A stretch of DNA of 64,000 nucleotides, taken from assembly GCA_965153355.1 (NCBI GenBank), contig OZ231127.1, positions 100,068,001 to 100,132,000 of the forward strand, read 5' to 3'. The position numbers and the translations under genes are program-made. The DNA comes from Flaccisagitta enflata (Eukaryota; Chaetognatha; Sagittoidea; Aphragmophora). Below are positions 1 through 9,767 of the stretch, in pieces. The notes beneath the pieces are model-generated. The model was not told the origin of the DNA. It did no database searches and worked only from the letters and a program-made list of their open reading frames with translations. The stretch's first letter is position 1, and every line of letters begins with the position of its first letter.

Positions 1-476
1 CCTATCAAAAGCTATGACATTGAGAAAGCCCTTCAAAAATCTGTCACTTGAGCTGTTTCTGGAGTTACTTGCTCAATTGGTTTAGAAATTACAACAGTTA
101 TAGTAAAAATTGTCCTCTATAAACTATGAAAGAAAATCTGTTGTTTTCCCACTTTGGTTTTGATACATTGGTCTTCATTCTAACATAAAATTGATCCATT
201 TCAATGGGACTGGCGGCAAATTGCTCATTTTTTGAAGCTCTTTGAAATGCTTATGAATGACAATTTGGTTTGTTGAATATCAACTATATAAAACTAGTCT
301 GAAAGTTGTAACTTTTTTTATGAGTTGCACTGTATGTTAGTGTACATAATCTTCCATTTGTCACTCTTTGTCACGTGATTGCTTTTTTGTGCATCACTGT
401 GGTCATTTTCAGATGGATCCTATCCCAGTTGGTCTATTCCGGCCATCAGAGCAAAGGTGTTGTGAAGCACTAATTC

Positions 477-479
<3 letters not shown>
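1..479. other. AT-rich stretch, nothing recognised
   Basis: No coding homology, terminal inverted repeat or tandem array is visible here. All six frames are broken by frequent stops. Confidence 0.5.

Positions 480-537
<58 letters not shown>
480..537. repeat. (GA)n microsatellite
   Basis: Uninterrupted GA dinucleotides lie directly upstream of a family A-prime element end. Translation through it gives only an Arg-Glu run, so the open frame is spurious. Confidence 0.95.
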
Positions 538-539
<2 letters not shown>

Positions 540-540
540 T

Positions 541-1733
541 AGTCATCCAAGGATCGCACATGGTCAGCGGTACCCGATGCCCTGCTGAGTGATCCAGTGA
601 AGAAGTGGAGTGAGAGCAGGGCAGCGGCCCCAAAGGGCCGATGTCCTGTAGAACACAGGGGGGAATTTCGAGACGTCCGTCCGTCCTGAGGGGGCTCTAG
701 ATGGCTGATTTAGGCCACTGAAGGCATATCTGAGGGTTGGATGGCATAATTAAGGCTTGGAGAGCAGATTTGAGGTTTGGCGGGCTGTTTTTGGGCAGCG
801 GCCCCGAAGGGGACAAAGTCCTGTAGAACACAGGGGGACTTTCATTCGTCCGTTCGTTTGTTTGTTCGTCTGTCCATTCGTCCCCCCCCATCAGGCTCCT
901 CAGGCCTCAAATCTGGCCTCTGAGACCTCAAACCTGGCCTCTCAGGCTCCAAATCTGACCTCTCAGGCCTCAAATCCGGCCTCTCAGGCCTCAAATCCAG
1001 CCTCTCAGGCCTCAAATCCAGCCTCTCGGGCCTCAAATCCAACCTCTCAGGCCTCAAACCTGGCCTCTCAGGCCTCAAATTAGGCTTCGTAGGCCTCAAA
1101 TCCAAATCCTCAGGCCTTAAACCTGGCCTCTCAGGCCTCAATTTATTGCTCTCAGGCTTCAAATCAGTCCTCTGACCTTTCAAGCGTTAATCCAGCTCTC
1201 TTAAGCCTCAAGTCAGCCCTCCCAAGCTTCCAATTGGCGTTCTCAGGCCTTACATCAGCCTTTCTTAGACCTCAGTTTAGGCTCTTGAAGGCCTTCAGTC
1301 AGCCCTCTATTGCATCTCATCCACTTCTTCAGGCAGGACGAACAAAAGTCCCCCTGTGTTCTACAGGACTTCGTCCCCTAGGGGGCCGCTGCCCTGCTTC
1401 CTCTCACTCCAATTCACAATCACTCAAAGCAGGGCAACCGGTATCGCTGACCACATATTGCCCTTGGGCGACCTGTTAAGCTTGGAGGGCTGATTGAAGG
1501 TCTGGAGGGCAGATTTGAGGTCTGGGAGGTAGATTTAGGGCATGGGAGGGGGGCTGATTCGAAGCCAAGAGGGCTGATTTTAGGCCTGGAGGGCTAAATT
1601 GAGTCCTGGGAGGGCTAATTTGAGGCCTTGATGGTCAACGGGGACGGATGGACAGACGGACGGACGGAAGGACGGAAGGACGGAAGGACGGGCGTCTGAA
1701 ACCCCTGTGATCTACAGGACATCGGCCCTTTGA
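541..1733 (+). mobile_element. Family A-prime element, outer copy with a nested family A element
   Basis: The left end holds a GGGCAGCGGCCCC block followed by CCGATGTCCTGTAGAACA and a GTCC run. The right end, near 1690-1733, is its inverted counterpart, ending in CTACAGGACATCGGCCC. The interior has decayed units of about 20 bp. The left 150 bp recurs almost unchanged at 38528-38690, so this is a dispersed element. A family A copy (786-1478) sits inside it. Confidence 0.7.
786..1478 (+). mobile_element. Family A element, satellite core CTCAGGCCTCAAATC
   Basis: The left end is TTTTTGGGCAGCGGCCCC, followed by GACAAAGTCCTGTAGAACA and a GTTC/GTCC block. The core is roughly 12 units of a 20-21-bp CTCAGGCCTCAAATCYRGC repeat. 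The right end is the inverted terminal block plus an extra 110-bp tail containing the palindrome GCCCTTGGGC and ending GACCTGTT. Open frames on both strands are periodic repeats (ASNPASQ-type), not genes. Confidence 0.8.
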
Positions 1734-1768
1734 GAGAGAGAGAGAGAGAGGGAGAGAGAGAGAGAGTG
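1733..1768. repeat. (GA)n microsatellite
   Basis: Short imperfect GA run between a family A-prime end and a family B 3' end. Confidence 0.85.
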
Positions 1769-1789
1769 GCGTTAATGGAGGTTTTGGCT

Positions 1790-2092
1790 TTACTGCTCTT
1801 GCCCAAATGCTCCACTGACCTCAATTATGGCCCCTGCCCACCCGCACGCGACTGGGGTAGCCGTGTATCCGGCCTTGTCAGTTGCAGACACGTGACTCTA
1901 TAAGAGGCTTTGTCCATCCGTTGGTCCGTCCGTCGGTCCGTCACGCACGAGTCAAAAAGTGGAAAGACGAGCGTTGAAGCTGCTCTCTGGGTATGAGTAT
2001 AGGTAAGGGGGATGCAGACTAGGGATGTGAGTAAATGAGTTGGATGCCCCTGCCCACCTGTCCGCAACGATATTGTGACCCCGCGTCACTTG
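1790..2092 (+). mobile_element. Two abutting family B elements with different 3' ends
   Basis: The first is a 3' remnant ending in GCCGTGTATCCGGCCTTGT at about 1880. The second starts with the hairpin AGTTGCAGACACGTGACTC, runs through CTATAAGAGGCTTTGTCC and a GTCC/GTCG block, and ends near 2092 with the other 3' terminus, a GTGACCCCGCGTCAC hairpin followed by TTGTT. The two alternative 3' ends lie side by side here. Confidence 0.75.
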
Positions 2093-2230
2093 TTTTCTTT
2101 CTATTTGATGTTAATTCTTTTCCTGTTTCTTTTCTCTTCTTCTTTTTTTTTTCTTCCTTATTTTTCTTTTTCCTTTTCTCCTTTTCCCTCCAAAACCTTC
2201 CGACAAGCCCTCTGCTCTTCCGAGCAGCAG
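2093..2230. repeat. T/C-rich low-complexity tract
   Basis: Pyrimidine-rich DNA follows the family B end; no other structure is visible. Confidence 0.6.
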
Positions 2231-2279
2231 CAGAGGTCTGGTCGATTGAGTAGGTCTGTCCAAAAAGTTCTATTTTCTA

Positions 2280-2530
2280 TTCTCAGATGCGTTTTCGCAT
2301 GCCTTGCGTCTGATCTTTGGCTATCACCGGTGGGAAAGTATCAGAGTTTTACGCGAATCTTTTGGTTACAAGTCTCTCACAGACATCTTTGGTTGTGCAC
2401 GGAAAAAATTCAATACGTCTTGCCTTATCATTCAAATTCTATTGTCTCTCGCATCGCTCGTAATCTGCCTAAAATTGTGGAGTAGAGTTTGATGATGTTA
2501 TTGTTTTTCACTGTCGCTTTATTGCTGACG
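2280..2530 (+). pseudogene. LINE ORF2 C-terminal fragment with 3' UTR
   Basis: The frame through 2280-2410 encodes a stretch with YHRWESIRVLRESFGY and SLTDIFGCARKKF. It matches residue for residue in style the second LINE end at 56934-57092 (YNRWESVRFLRLSFGY, SITDIFHQRSRRF). Near 2410 the similarity moves to another frame (SNSIVSRIARNLPKIVE, stop), so one frameshift separates the halves. This is the usual C-terminal tail of CR1/L2-type non-LTR ORF2 proteins, downstream of reverse transcriptase, none of which is present. The 3' UTR ends near GCTGACGAATATAATG. It is a dead, 5'-truncated insertion. Confidence 0.6.
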
Positions 2531-2547
2531 AATATAATGAACTCATA

Positions 2548-2597
2548 TCCGTCTGTCGGCCAGTCGGTTCGTCCGTCGATTCGTCCGTCCTTCCATA
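2548..2597 (+). repeat. GTCC/GTTC tetranucleotide block
   Basis: Short GTCTGTCGG and GTTCGTCC run like the cores of families A and B, but without recognisable termini. Confidence 0.55.
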
Positions 2598-2654
2598 TTT
2601 TGAACGCCCTGGCTTCATGACTCTCCACCAAATGCTAAAACATCATGAAATAAG

Positions 2655-2770
2655 TTATTCCTTAAGCAGATGTCTCTGTTGTGGGTCCGTGGCTGCCGCT
2701 TCACACAGAGACATGTTGAAGTAAGTCTTACCTCTAACCGATATCTGTTGTGGGTCTGTTGTGGGTCTTA
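2655..2770 (-). pseudogene. Decayed partial duplicates of the ketosynthase exon end
   Basis: Immediately downstream (on the - strand) of the intact exon edge at 2772, the DNA repeats the last 70 bp of that exon in degenerate form. [13 protein letters not shown] is read here against [13 protein letters not shown] in the exon, and a third shorter copy holds TDPQQ and the donor-like GTTAGAGGTAAGAC. The first duplicate lacks the conserved ISPRE residues. The pattern looks like local tandem duplication at the exon 3' end and is probably not used as coding sequence. Confidence 0.6.
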
Positions 2771-2771
2771 C

Positions 2772-2897
2772 CTCTAACAAATGTCTCTGCTGCGGGTCCA
2801 TTGCTGCCGCTTCCCGTGGAGAGATCTTGAAGTAAGGCGCATCAAAACCTTCGTTGTCGTCAATGAAACCGCAACGACGGGTCACCATTTTACCTCC
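2772..2897 (-). CDS. Type I polyketide synthase, ketosynthase exon (internal)
   Basis: The exon encodes about 42 residues: [18 protein letters not shown], then [13 protein letters not shown] and [11 protein letters not shown]. This is the hallmark N-terminal half of a beta-ketoacyl synthase domain of animal or microbial type I PKS and FAS enzymes, which condense acyl units. It starts after a ...CATCAG acceptor and ends with GAG before a GTAAGA donor, phase 0 on both sides, so it joins in frame to the exon at 3097-3230. The catalytic Cys region (usually DTACSSS) would lie in a downstream exon that I do not find in the 2.7 kb to the window edge. Either the gene runs off the left edge or it is a relic. 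Identification as a KS domain is firm; gene integrity is unknown. Confidence 0.75.
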
Positions 2898-3054
2898 CTG
2901 ATGACACAGATAGCATTCTAAGCATATGCTAATCAAGATACTACTCTATGTCGATTCGTGAAAGGCAAAGTAAGTTTTTGGTTTGAGAACTAGTGATCAT
3001 CGCGCTTGATGAATGTCTGTATTGTTTTTTCATATCATTTATTTATGTTCTCTT

Positions 3055-3055
3055 G

Positions 3056-3094
<39 letters not shown>

Positions 3095-3096
3095 AC
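3055..3096. repeat. (CT)n microsatellite in the PKS intron
   Basis: CT run directly next to the GTGAGA donor on the - strand; on that strand the intron starts as a GA repeat. Confidence 0.85.
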
Positions 3097-3230
3097 CTTG
3101 GTTTGATCTTTGTCATGCCATGCGTCGATATTCCATCTTTCCGGCGGAACTTCACCAACGCAATCTTTGCCCTGAGAAATGACTTTCCAGAAGTCTTCCG
3201 GTGTTATGGTGCCACCTGGAAGCCGGCATC
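3097..3230 (-). CDS. Type I polyketide synthase, ketosynthase N-terminal exon
   Basis: About 45 residues encode the start of a ketosynthase domain: GCRLPGGTITPEDFWKVI, then GKDCVGEVPPERWNIDA and WHDKDQTK. GCRLPGG and EVPPxRW are standard KS signatures. A ...CACTACAG acceptor precedes it and the first codon is split (phase 1), as expected after an upstream exon ending in a VGIG-like sequence. That upstream exon was not found. The donor is GTGAGA, and the 199-bp intron to the next exon is mostly a CT/GA microsatellite. Two adjacent exons with matching phase and continuous KS homology argue for a real gene or a recently decayed one. Confidence 0.75.
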
Positions 3231-3306
3231 CTGTAGTGAAATTCAACCATTTATTAATGGAGATAATCAATAATTCTAATAATCATCGGTATTTGGTAAT
3301 TGATAG

Positions 3307-3424
3307 CTGATAATCAGGCCTTAAAATAGAGCGGACCCGCTGGCCCGAGGCCCGCAAAATGGCCGTCGAGCCCGCTAATTTATCAAGCTGCGGGCCCGAT
3401 GGGCCCGCTGATATTTTGCTTATA
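3307..3424. repeat. GGGCCCGC-rich dispersed repeat (family H), copy 1
   Basis: GC-rich palindromic words such as GGGCCCGCTG and CGGGCCCGATGGGCCCGC stand in AT-rich DNA. Related pieces lie near 5663, 41225 and 50188. A family A element begins directly after it. Confidence 0.6.
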
Positions 3425-3426
3425 TC

Positions 3427-4043
3427 TTTTTGGGCAGTGGACCTGAAGGCGACAAAGTCCTGTAGAACACAGGGGTAATCTGTCCGTCGGTTGGTCCGTC
3501 CGTCCGTCCATCCGTACGTCCGTCCCCTCCTACCTCATCTTCAAGGCTTCTCCTTTGGGGCCTATTCTGACCCAAATTCTGCCAAATAGCCCAAATCCAA
3601 GTAACATGGCCCAAATCTAAGCAAAATGGCCCAAATCTATGCATAATGGCCCAAATTCAAGCAAAATGGCCTAAATCTGGCCAGAAAACCCTAATTCTAG
3701 CCTGAGGTCCATCATTTTGGCCCCTTAGACCTATATTTTGGCCTCTGATACCTAGACTCTGACCAGATTTGGGCCATTTTGCTTGAATTTGGGCCATTAT
3801 GCTTGGATTTAGGCCATTTTGCTTAGATTTGGGCCATATTGCTTGGATTTGGGCTATTTGGCAGAATAGATGGGCAGACAGACAGACGGGTGGGCGGACG
3901 GACAGCTGGACAGATTCCCCCTGTGTTCTACAGGACTTTGTCCCCTTTGGGACCGCTGCCCTGCTCCCCCTCAACTTAAATCACACACTACTCAAGCAGG
4001 GCACGGGTACCGCTGACCATTTACTGCCTTTGGGCTGCTATTA
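3427..4043 (+). mobile_element. Family A element, core of GGCCCAAATCTAAGC units
   Basis: The left end is TTTTTGGGCAGTGGACC with GACAAAGTCCTGTAGAACA. A GTCC/GTCG block, about 12 units of a 21-bp GGCCCAAATYYAAGCAAAAT repeat (partly inverted in the right half), the inverted terminal block and the 110-bp tail follow. Only the termini match the copy at 786-1478; the core is different. Confidence 0.8.
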
Positions 4044-4388
4044 ATCTTTCACTAGTGCTGATTTGACTGGTCATTGAATCGATATCTGGTCCCACTTTAG
4101 GGATTGTCGAATTGGGAAAATTATCTAAAAACAAGCTCTACAGGCCAACAGTCATGTCCTTCCTTCCCCTTTCTTTTCTTCCTTCCTCTCTCCTTCACTT
4201 ATTTCCATCCTTCCTTCCTTCCTTCCTTCCTTTCTTCCTTCCCACCAAACATCCAACCAATAAACTAAAAATGACTTATTATTGTTATTGTTATTTCTTA
4301 AACTATTCAAAAAAGTCCAAAATTCAAGAATATTACACATCTACATATGACGGCGAGCAATTGATGCCAACATTTAGTGTTTCATCCC
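4044..4388. other. Spacer with (TTCC)n microsatellite
   Basis: A CCTT/TTCC run occupies about 4155-4250. The rest is AT-rich with no recognised content. Confidence 0.55.
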
Positions 4389-4620
4389 ATTTTTAGTCGC
4401 TGCCTAAGCGACTCTATAAGAGGCTCTGTACGAATGAAGATCCTTCACGCGAAAATTTTGATGACGCAAAATCAACTGAAAAATGGATTTCTGAACATCG
4501 CAGCTCCTGCCTGACGTCAATACAGCCCCCGCCCACACATATACTGCCCCTGCCCACTCGCATTACTGCCCCTGCCCATCAGCAGCGACTATGGATTGGC
4601 CGTGTATCCCGCCTTGTTTC
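4389..4620 (+). mobile_element. Family B element
   Basis: It starts with TTTTTAGTCGCTGCCTAAG, an imperfect hairpin, and CTCTATAAGAGGCTCTGT. It ends with GGCCGTGTATCCCGCCTTG. The tetranucleotide block is lost, and a GCCCCTGCCCAC motif is repeated three times before the 3' end. Confidence 0.7.
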
Positions 4621-4639
4621 AACTAACTGAATAATTATG

Positions 4640-4930
4640 ATGCAACAGATATTTTCATAAGGTTAATTGTCTTCAGAAATACTCTGTGTGTATGTCTTTG
4701 TCATATGCTGACCTCAAAAGAACCTTTAAATCAGCAATTCACATGAGAAAAACAAAGAAAATAAGGATTTTCAAGAAAGTTATGCTTACATTTCTTATCT
4801 CATTGCTGCTGTCAAAATTATAAGACTCGCAAATGCAAAGAAATTTCGCATTTCTAAGAACATTGCCGCCCCTGTAATCAATTTTGGAAGGTGGCTATGT
4901 TCTTTATTTTTGTGATTTTTCATTTTCCGT
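4640..4930 (+). repeat. Diverged copy of the 53.3-54.5-kb element interior
   Basis: Shares long word matches with 53790-54150, such as TTCACATGARAA followed by a lysine-like AAG-rich stretch and the decayed stem-loop with CTGTAATCAATTTTGGAAG. Terminal inverted repeats are missing. It is the oldest looking of three copies. Confidence 0.5.
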
Positions 4931-5345
4931 GCAAAGTTATAATATTGACAAACCCTCTATCATCCCCCATTTTGAATAACGTTGGAGAGCTGAGGTATAT
5001 TTCACTGATACCAGAAATTGACTCTTAAACTGAAGTCGTTCGATGCCAAAATTGCAATTTTTTGTGACCTTTTTTTCTCAAACGAGCAAAAAAGCAGTGA
5101 AACGCGCTCCTTTGTGAATTTAAAGCTTAGGAGTCGTGGAAGATACACACAGCGGACCTTTATGTAAAATCAATCCATAAAAAGGACGATGTCCCTGTCA
5201 TCAGGAGACCAAATGAAATGACAAAATTGACGGAAGGGACAGGATTGACTAGTAATAGCATATAGCTGGACCTACGGACCGACAGGCAATGGGCTGACAA
5301 ACCAATGGACCGACAGAACAATGTGTAGAATCCCGCGTGCGCAAC
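4931..5345. other. No recognised feature
   Basis: AT-rich DNA without homology I can name. The 3' half holds phrases like AAATTGCAATTTTTTGTGAC typical of decayed repeats. Confidence 0.4.
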
Positions 5346-5548
5346 TAACAAGGCCGGATACACGGCTACCCTAGTCGCGTGCGGGTGGGCAGGAGCAGTG
5401 CTGAAAAAGGTCACTAGAGCATCTGGGCAGGAGCCGTATGCTCAAAAAGCTCAAAAACGCTGAAAAAGTAAAAAAGGGGACCGACCGACCGACCGACCGA
5501 CGGACCGACATAGCGGGGTGTAGAGTCGCGTAGCACGCGACTAAAAAG
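5346..5548 (-). mobile_element. Family B element
   Basis: Reading on the - strand: TTTTTAGTCGCGTGCTACG hairpin, CTACACCCCGCTATGTCGG, a clean GTCG/GTCC block, then GCCCACCCGCACGCGACT and GCCGTGTATCCGGCCTTGT. Both ends are well preserved. Confidence 0.85.
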
Positions 5549-5662
5549 TTACTTTCATTGGGTAACAGTTTGCTTAGCTTGAGAAAATAACCACTGGGAT
5601 GTGGAAGTCTGCATAGATATAGGCTAGTGTTATCAGAAAACAGAGAATTACATTGTTGTAGT

Positions 5663-5727
5663 CAGGCCCGCTGTTTTTCTATCGGGCCCGCTGAAGAAAA
5701 TGACTATTTTAAGGCCTGCTGATAATT
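5663..5727. repeat. Family H GGGCCCGC repeat, copy 2
   Basis: Contains AGGCCCGCTGTTTTTC and ATCGGGCCCGCTGAAG, matching the words at 3307-3424 and 41225-41326. Confidence 0.5.
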
Positions 5728-6181
5728 GTTCCACCCAACAGCAAAAATAGCTCATCAAGAAGAGCGTGCTAGCCTTCATCCGGTTAACTCTATAAATCAC
5801 CCGTGATTTTCGATCGCGTCTACCCCATTCTTTAAATCGCTATATCTGTCTGTCCGTCGGTCTGACCATTTGTTGTCCCCATTAGGATTTTCTGTACTTC
5901 TTCGGCAGCTTTTTGCATCACTGTCCCAGCCAATGCAATTACCAAATTTCATATTGCATCCAGGAATAAACCATAGGTCCAAAAAATGGTCAAGACCACT
6001 GAATTCATAGTCTAATAATAGCAAAAAAAGTATTTTTATGCATCTTTTAATGAAAAGTGTATAAATAGGATCCTAAAGTAAAAAAAATATATGAAAAGTG
6101 GGGCATCAGTTGCTGCACAAATGGTTCGTCCGTTTTCTTTTTGTTTGAATTGCTGTTTTAAAGAGTAACAAAAACAAAAAG
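5728..6181. other. No recognised feature
   Basis: Mostly unique-looking sequence with a short GTCTGTCCGTCGG block near 5848. No gene or complete element is seen. Confidence 0.4.
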
Positions 6182-6330
6182 AACAAGTGATGCGGGGTCA
6201 CAAAATTGTTGCGGACGGGTGGGCAGGGGCATCCAACCCCCATCCAGACCCCAAGCCCCACATATACACAAACAGCGGCGTAGGGCAGGAAAATGGGCAG
6301 GGGCGTCAGGCCCCAATCTGTGTCCAACTC
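6182..6330 (-). mobile_element. Family B 3' end, partial
   Basis: On the - strand it ends with a GTGACCCCGCATCACTTGTT-type terminus preceded by GCCCACCCGTCCGCAAC. The opposite hairpin end is missing. Confidence 0.6.
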
Positions 6331-6479
6331 AATACTGTGTCAGACTCACTATTTAATTGATTTTATTTGCATAACAGTTAAAAAAAGTGGGTATATGATA
6401 TGTATTTTAATCACTGCAGGGGAGGGGTGCAGGTATCAATCCAGAAAAAGAAAACAGTTGAGATATCACTTAAAAGTTT

Positions 6480-6790
6480 GAATAAAAAAGATTATGGATA
6501 AAAAAAAGAAAAAAAAAAGAAAATTTATAAAATAGAAAAAGAATTTTCTTGGCTAAAAAAATAGAAAAAATATCTTAAGAATGATAAATAGTTTTATCAT
6601 GTGGAAAAAAATTTTCAGATAAGAAAAATATTTACTAAAAAAAAAAAGAAATAATATCAAAAGACAAAAAATTTTAAATGTTGAAAAAAAATTTATAAAT
6701 GAAAAAATTGAATCTTAGAATTTGAAATAAAAATTTCAATGATTTAATACATTTTAAAAATTGAAATGATTTACTGATCTTAGCCTGCGT
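6480..6790. repeat. A-rich low-complexity tract
   Basis: Runs of AAAAAAGAAAA and AAATTTATAAA dominate; no coding potential. Confidence 0.7.
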
Positions 6791-7434
6791 GCCTCCCCTG
6801 GCCATATTTCCCTATGGGGAATCTATTTCAATAACATTCATTTCCACTCATTTTAGTAAGTTTTTTAGCATCCACTTAAGACTGGCTTCTAGAGTGGCTC
6901 AAATCTGTTACTGCTAGTGCTGGCACAGTTTCTCAAGGTCAATGGGACAAATCCTAACTATCTTTCCCGCGGGTCCGCAACTAAAAACAGCGGAAAACGA
7001 TTCTTAAATGACCTTTTTTCGTGATTTCTTACCATTATTAAGCTCTAATATACAAAATATATCCTATAACTAGCTGGTAAAGATGAACGTATGTGTATTT
7101 CAACAGTTATTATACAGTATACACTAAAGTTTTTTTAGTTTTTTAAAGTGGTTTAAACAAAAGTAGGCTAAAAAAAACCTCAATTTGCTTTTTAAACTTA
7201 TTTTTTTTAACTACAGTTTGTAAAATATCACTCCAAACTTACTAAATGGGGTAAAACCATTTGCGTAGCAACTATTGCCACACTTATGATAGGTTTTTTT
7301 ATATTTTTGAAAACCATGAACACACTTTCTTACTTGAAAAATGTATAAAGATACTCATTTTTTGACATTTTTTTTGAATAGTAAGTCAAAATTTTTAAGC
7401 CAATTTTTTTTATTCTTGCCCTTAATTTGTAGCT
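6791..7434. other. No recognised feature
   Basis: AT-rich DNA between the A-rich tract and a Tc1-like element. Nothing nameable. Confidence 0.4.
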
Positions 7435-7436
7435 TA

Positions 7437-8544
7437 CCATCTTGGCCACAAATATACGGACAGCTTTAAAGTGTCATAATTTTGATTGCAGTTTTCAAAA
7501 TTTGCGTTTTCAAAAAATCTTTCAAATGAGACCAAGCTGGATCCTGTGTCTTCATTCGTTTAGAAATGAGAGTGGATTGAAGAAAACATTTGCTTTCTAC
7601 AAAATCGTTGAGGCAATTTTTTCTGTTTTTTTTTTTCTAAAGACGGCGCACTGGTGCACTGCACCAATGAACAAAGAAATGGCATAAAAATGGATGAGTT
7701 ACGCTCTTTCTGGGTTCACATAGACTAGTCCGGATCTCAATCCAGTTAAGATATAGAGCACTATAGAAGAATCAAGCAAAAAACCTGCAGCACTACGAGG
7801 AAGCAAAAGGTGTGGAACAAAATCACTCTAAAAGTCAATACCACAAGGTGTGTGTGTGGGCGGTGGTGGATGCCCAAGACAGTATTGCTAAATATTACAG
7901 GGTGATCAATCTCAACTGGCAAAAAGTATTAAGCTTTTACTCTTATATGAATCATCTCACTAATTTGGAATCATTTGTCTCTTGAAATACTATGTTTGAC
8001 TTTTTTTCGTCCAAATTTAAAGAACTAAGATGAATAGTTTGCCCACAGCATTAATTTGAAGACTAACAAGTATTTATCATTGTAGGTCAATAGATTTTGT
8101 TTTTTTCACTATTATTTTTCATTGTTTTTTCCTTTATTAGACTAAACTTTTGATGTCAGATTGGTCTCAAATGAAGCATAATTTAAATCTTTGTCATTTG
8201 AGACCACTTTTCCATCAGTGGGAGCATGTCAAAGAAAAATTATATTGACTAAAAAAAGTTTATTCACTTGCAGGTGAAATTGCTTGTTCTACTTCAAATT
8301 GATGTTATGGGCAAACTATTCATCTCAGACTTATGAAAGTTGGACAAAAAAAACATCAAACATAGTACTTTAAGGGAAAAATGATTCCAAATTAGTGAAA
8401 TAATGCATTTAAGAGTAAAAACTTAATACTTTTCGCCAGTTGAGATTGATCACCCTGTAGATGTGTTTTTACATGTTTGCTGTCCACTTTAAGACAATAA
8501 ATAAACTTGTACCCCTACTGTCCGTATATTCATGGCCAAGATGG
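7437..8544 (+). mobile_element. Tc1-like element relic with a nested MITE
   Basis: The ends are inverted repeats: CCATCTTGGCCACAAATA at 7437 and TATTCATGGCCAAGATGG ending at 8544, each flanked by TA, the Tc1/mariner target duplication. At about 7728 the frame reads SPDLNPVKI, the conserved segment before the third catalytic residue of Tc1 transposases (normally SPDLNPIENLW), with stops just before and just after it. Downstream, PK-like C-terminal residues continue in another frame. Most of the transposase is deleted. The element was later split by the MITE at 7898-8457; without that insert it is about 546 bp. Confidence 0.65.
7898..8457. mobile_element. Foldback MITE, TA target duplication
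   Basis: Starts CAGGGTGATCAATCTCAACT and ends in the inverted complement GTTGAGATTGATCACCCTG, flanked by TA on both sides. Inverted similarity extends well over 100 bp inward (for example TTTGGAATCATT and its complement), so most of the 560 bp can fold back. It sits inside the Tc1-like relic, so it is younger than that element. Its ends share TTAAGCTTTTACTCT with the MITE families at 22.5 and 62.9 kb. Confidence 0.85.
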
Positions 8545-8546
8545 TA

Positions 8547-9060
8547 TGCATAAAAAAAAACACATTATACCAAGTCAGGAGTCTTGACCATTTTTTTCGA
8601 CCTAGGGTTTTTCCTGGAAGCCGTGACTGCCCACCCGCGAGGGCATCTATAGAAGCTTAAACTAATTGAAAATACATGACAGGTATACGCTGCATAGGTT
8701 CTTAGATAATGCATAATACGCTCTTAACGCTTTTAAAATGGTGCCTTTAACAAGCAATAGAGGTGGCATCCTGATTCCCAAACAGCCCATTCTTGTTTAT
8801 CACTTACCAATACCAATGATGGCTATGGGCTCATTTCCGTTCATTTGGGACATTTTAGATTTGGTTTGTTGCGATAAGTAAGACAAAAAATATATGAACG
8901 TGGTGGATTGAACTGCGTGGCGCAAGGCTTCTTTTAGGCAACTTAAGCGTTTTTGATTTCATTTCGTTTGCGTTCCTCTTTTATGCGCGTGTGTCCGTCG
9001 ACCAAACAGGAATACCATCAAAAAGACGCATAATTCCAACTTTCTTCGATCTTCCACTTA
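8547..9060. other. No recognised feature
   Basis: Mixed-composition DNA with no element ends or homology. Confidence 0.4.
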
Positions 9061-9069
9061 GTACGTCTT

Positions 9070-9130
9070 GTCGAGTCTTCCTCCTCCTCCTCCTCTTCTT
9101 CTTCTCCTTCTTCCTCTTCATCTTTCTTCA
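9070..9130. repeat. (CTT/CCT)n microsatellite
   Basis: Short trinucleotide run; the - strand frame gives only a Glu run. Confidence 0.8.
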
Positions 9131-9346
9131 TCTCTAAACACTCCGCCTCTTTCTCACCTGGACTTATTAGCTCATTAGCTTCTAATTCTAGTTCATTCTG
9201 ACTGGAGTTCCTCCTAGCTCGCGCAACTACTTTAAGTAAATCCCAAGACGAAGGGTTTTTCTGGTGCCGATTTTTGTGTTCCACGATAGTGGAAAACTAG
9301 ATATTCAGAGTTTCTCCGTGCGTCCTTGCGTTCGTCCGTCCGTGTG

Positions 9347-9767
9347 TCACACAGCTCAGTTTTCTCCGAATGTGTGTCACAAAATCCAGCTTTCTCCGAA
9401 TGTGTGCCATATTCCAAGTTTTCTCCGAACGTGTGTCACAAAACCCATTTTTCTCCGATTGTGTGACACTCAACCCAGTTTTCTCCAAATGAGTGTCACA
9501 AAACCCAGTTTTTTCCAAATGTGTGTCACATACCAAATTTTCTCCGAATGTGTATCACACAACCCAGTTTTCTCCAAATGTGTGTCACGCAATCCAGTTT
9601 TCTCCAAATGTGTGTCACACGCCCAGTTTTTTCCATATGTGTGTCACACAATCCAGTTTTCTACAAATGTGTGTCATACAACCCATTTTTCTTCAAATGT
9701 GTGTCACAAACCCAGTTTTCTCCAAATGTGTGTCACACAACCCAGTTTTCTCCAAATGTGTGTCACA
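9347..9767 (+). repeat. 30-bp minisatellite, about 14 units
   Basis: Unit CAGTTTTCTCCAAATGTGTG followed by TCACACAACC, 29-30 bp, with variants at a few sites. Three overlapping open frames reflect the period and are not genes. The array resumes at 11178-11262, on the far side of a retroelement insertion. Confidence 0.95.

Noticed and set aside
368-592. 74-residue open frame with an Arg-Glu run
   Set aside because: It is mostly the GA microsatellite plus a family A-prime end; no homology.
757-1183. Periodic SQASNPAS / LRPERPDLRPER open frames on both strands
   Set aside because: Products of the 20-21-bp satellite of family A; the same frames recur wherever the satellite does.
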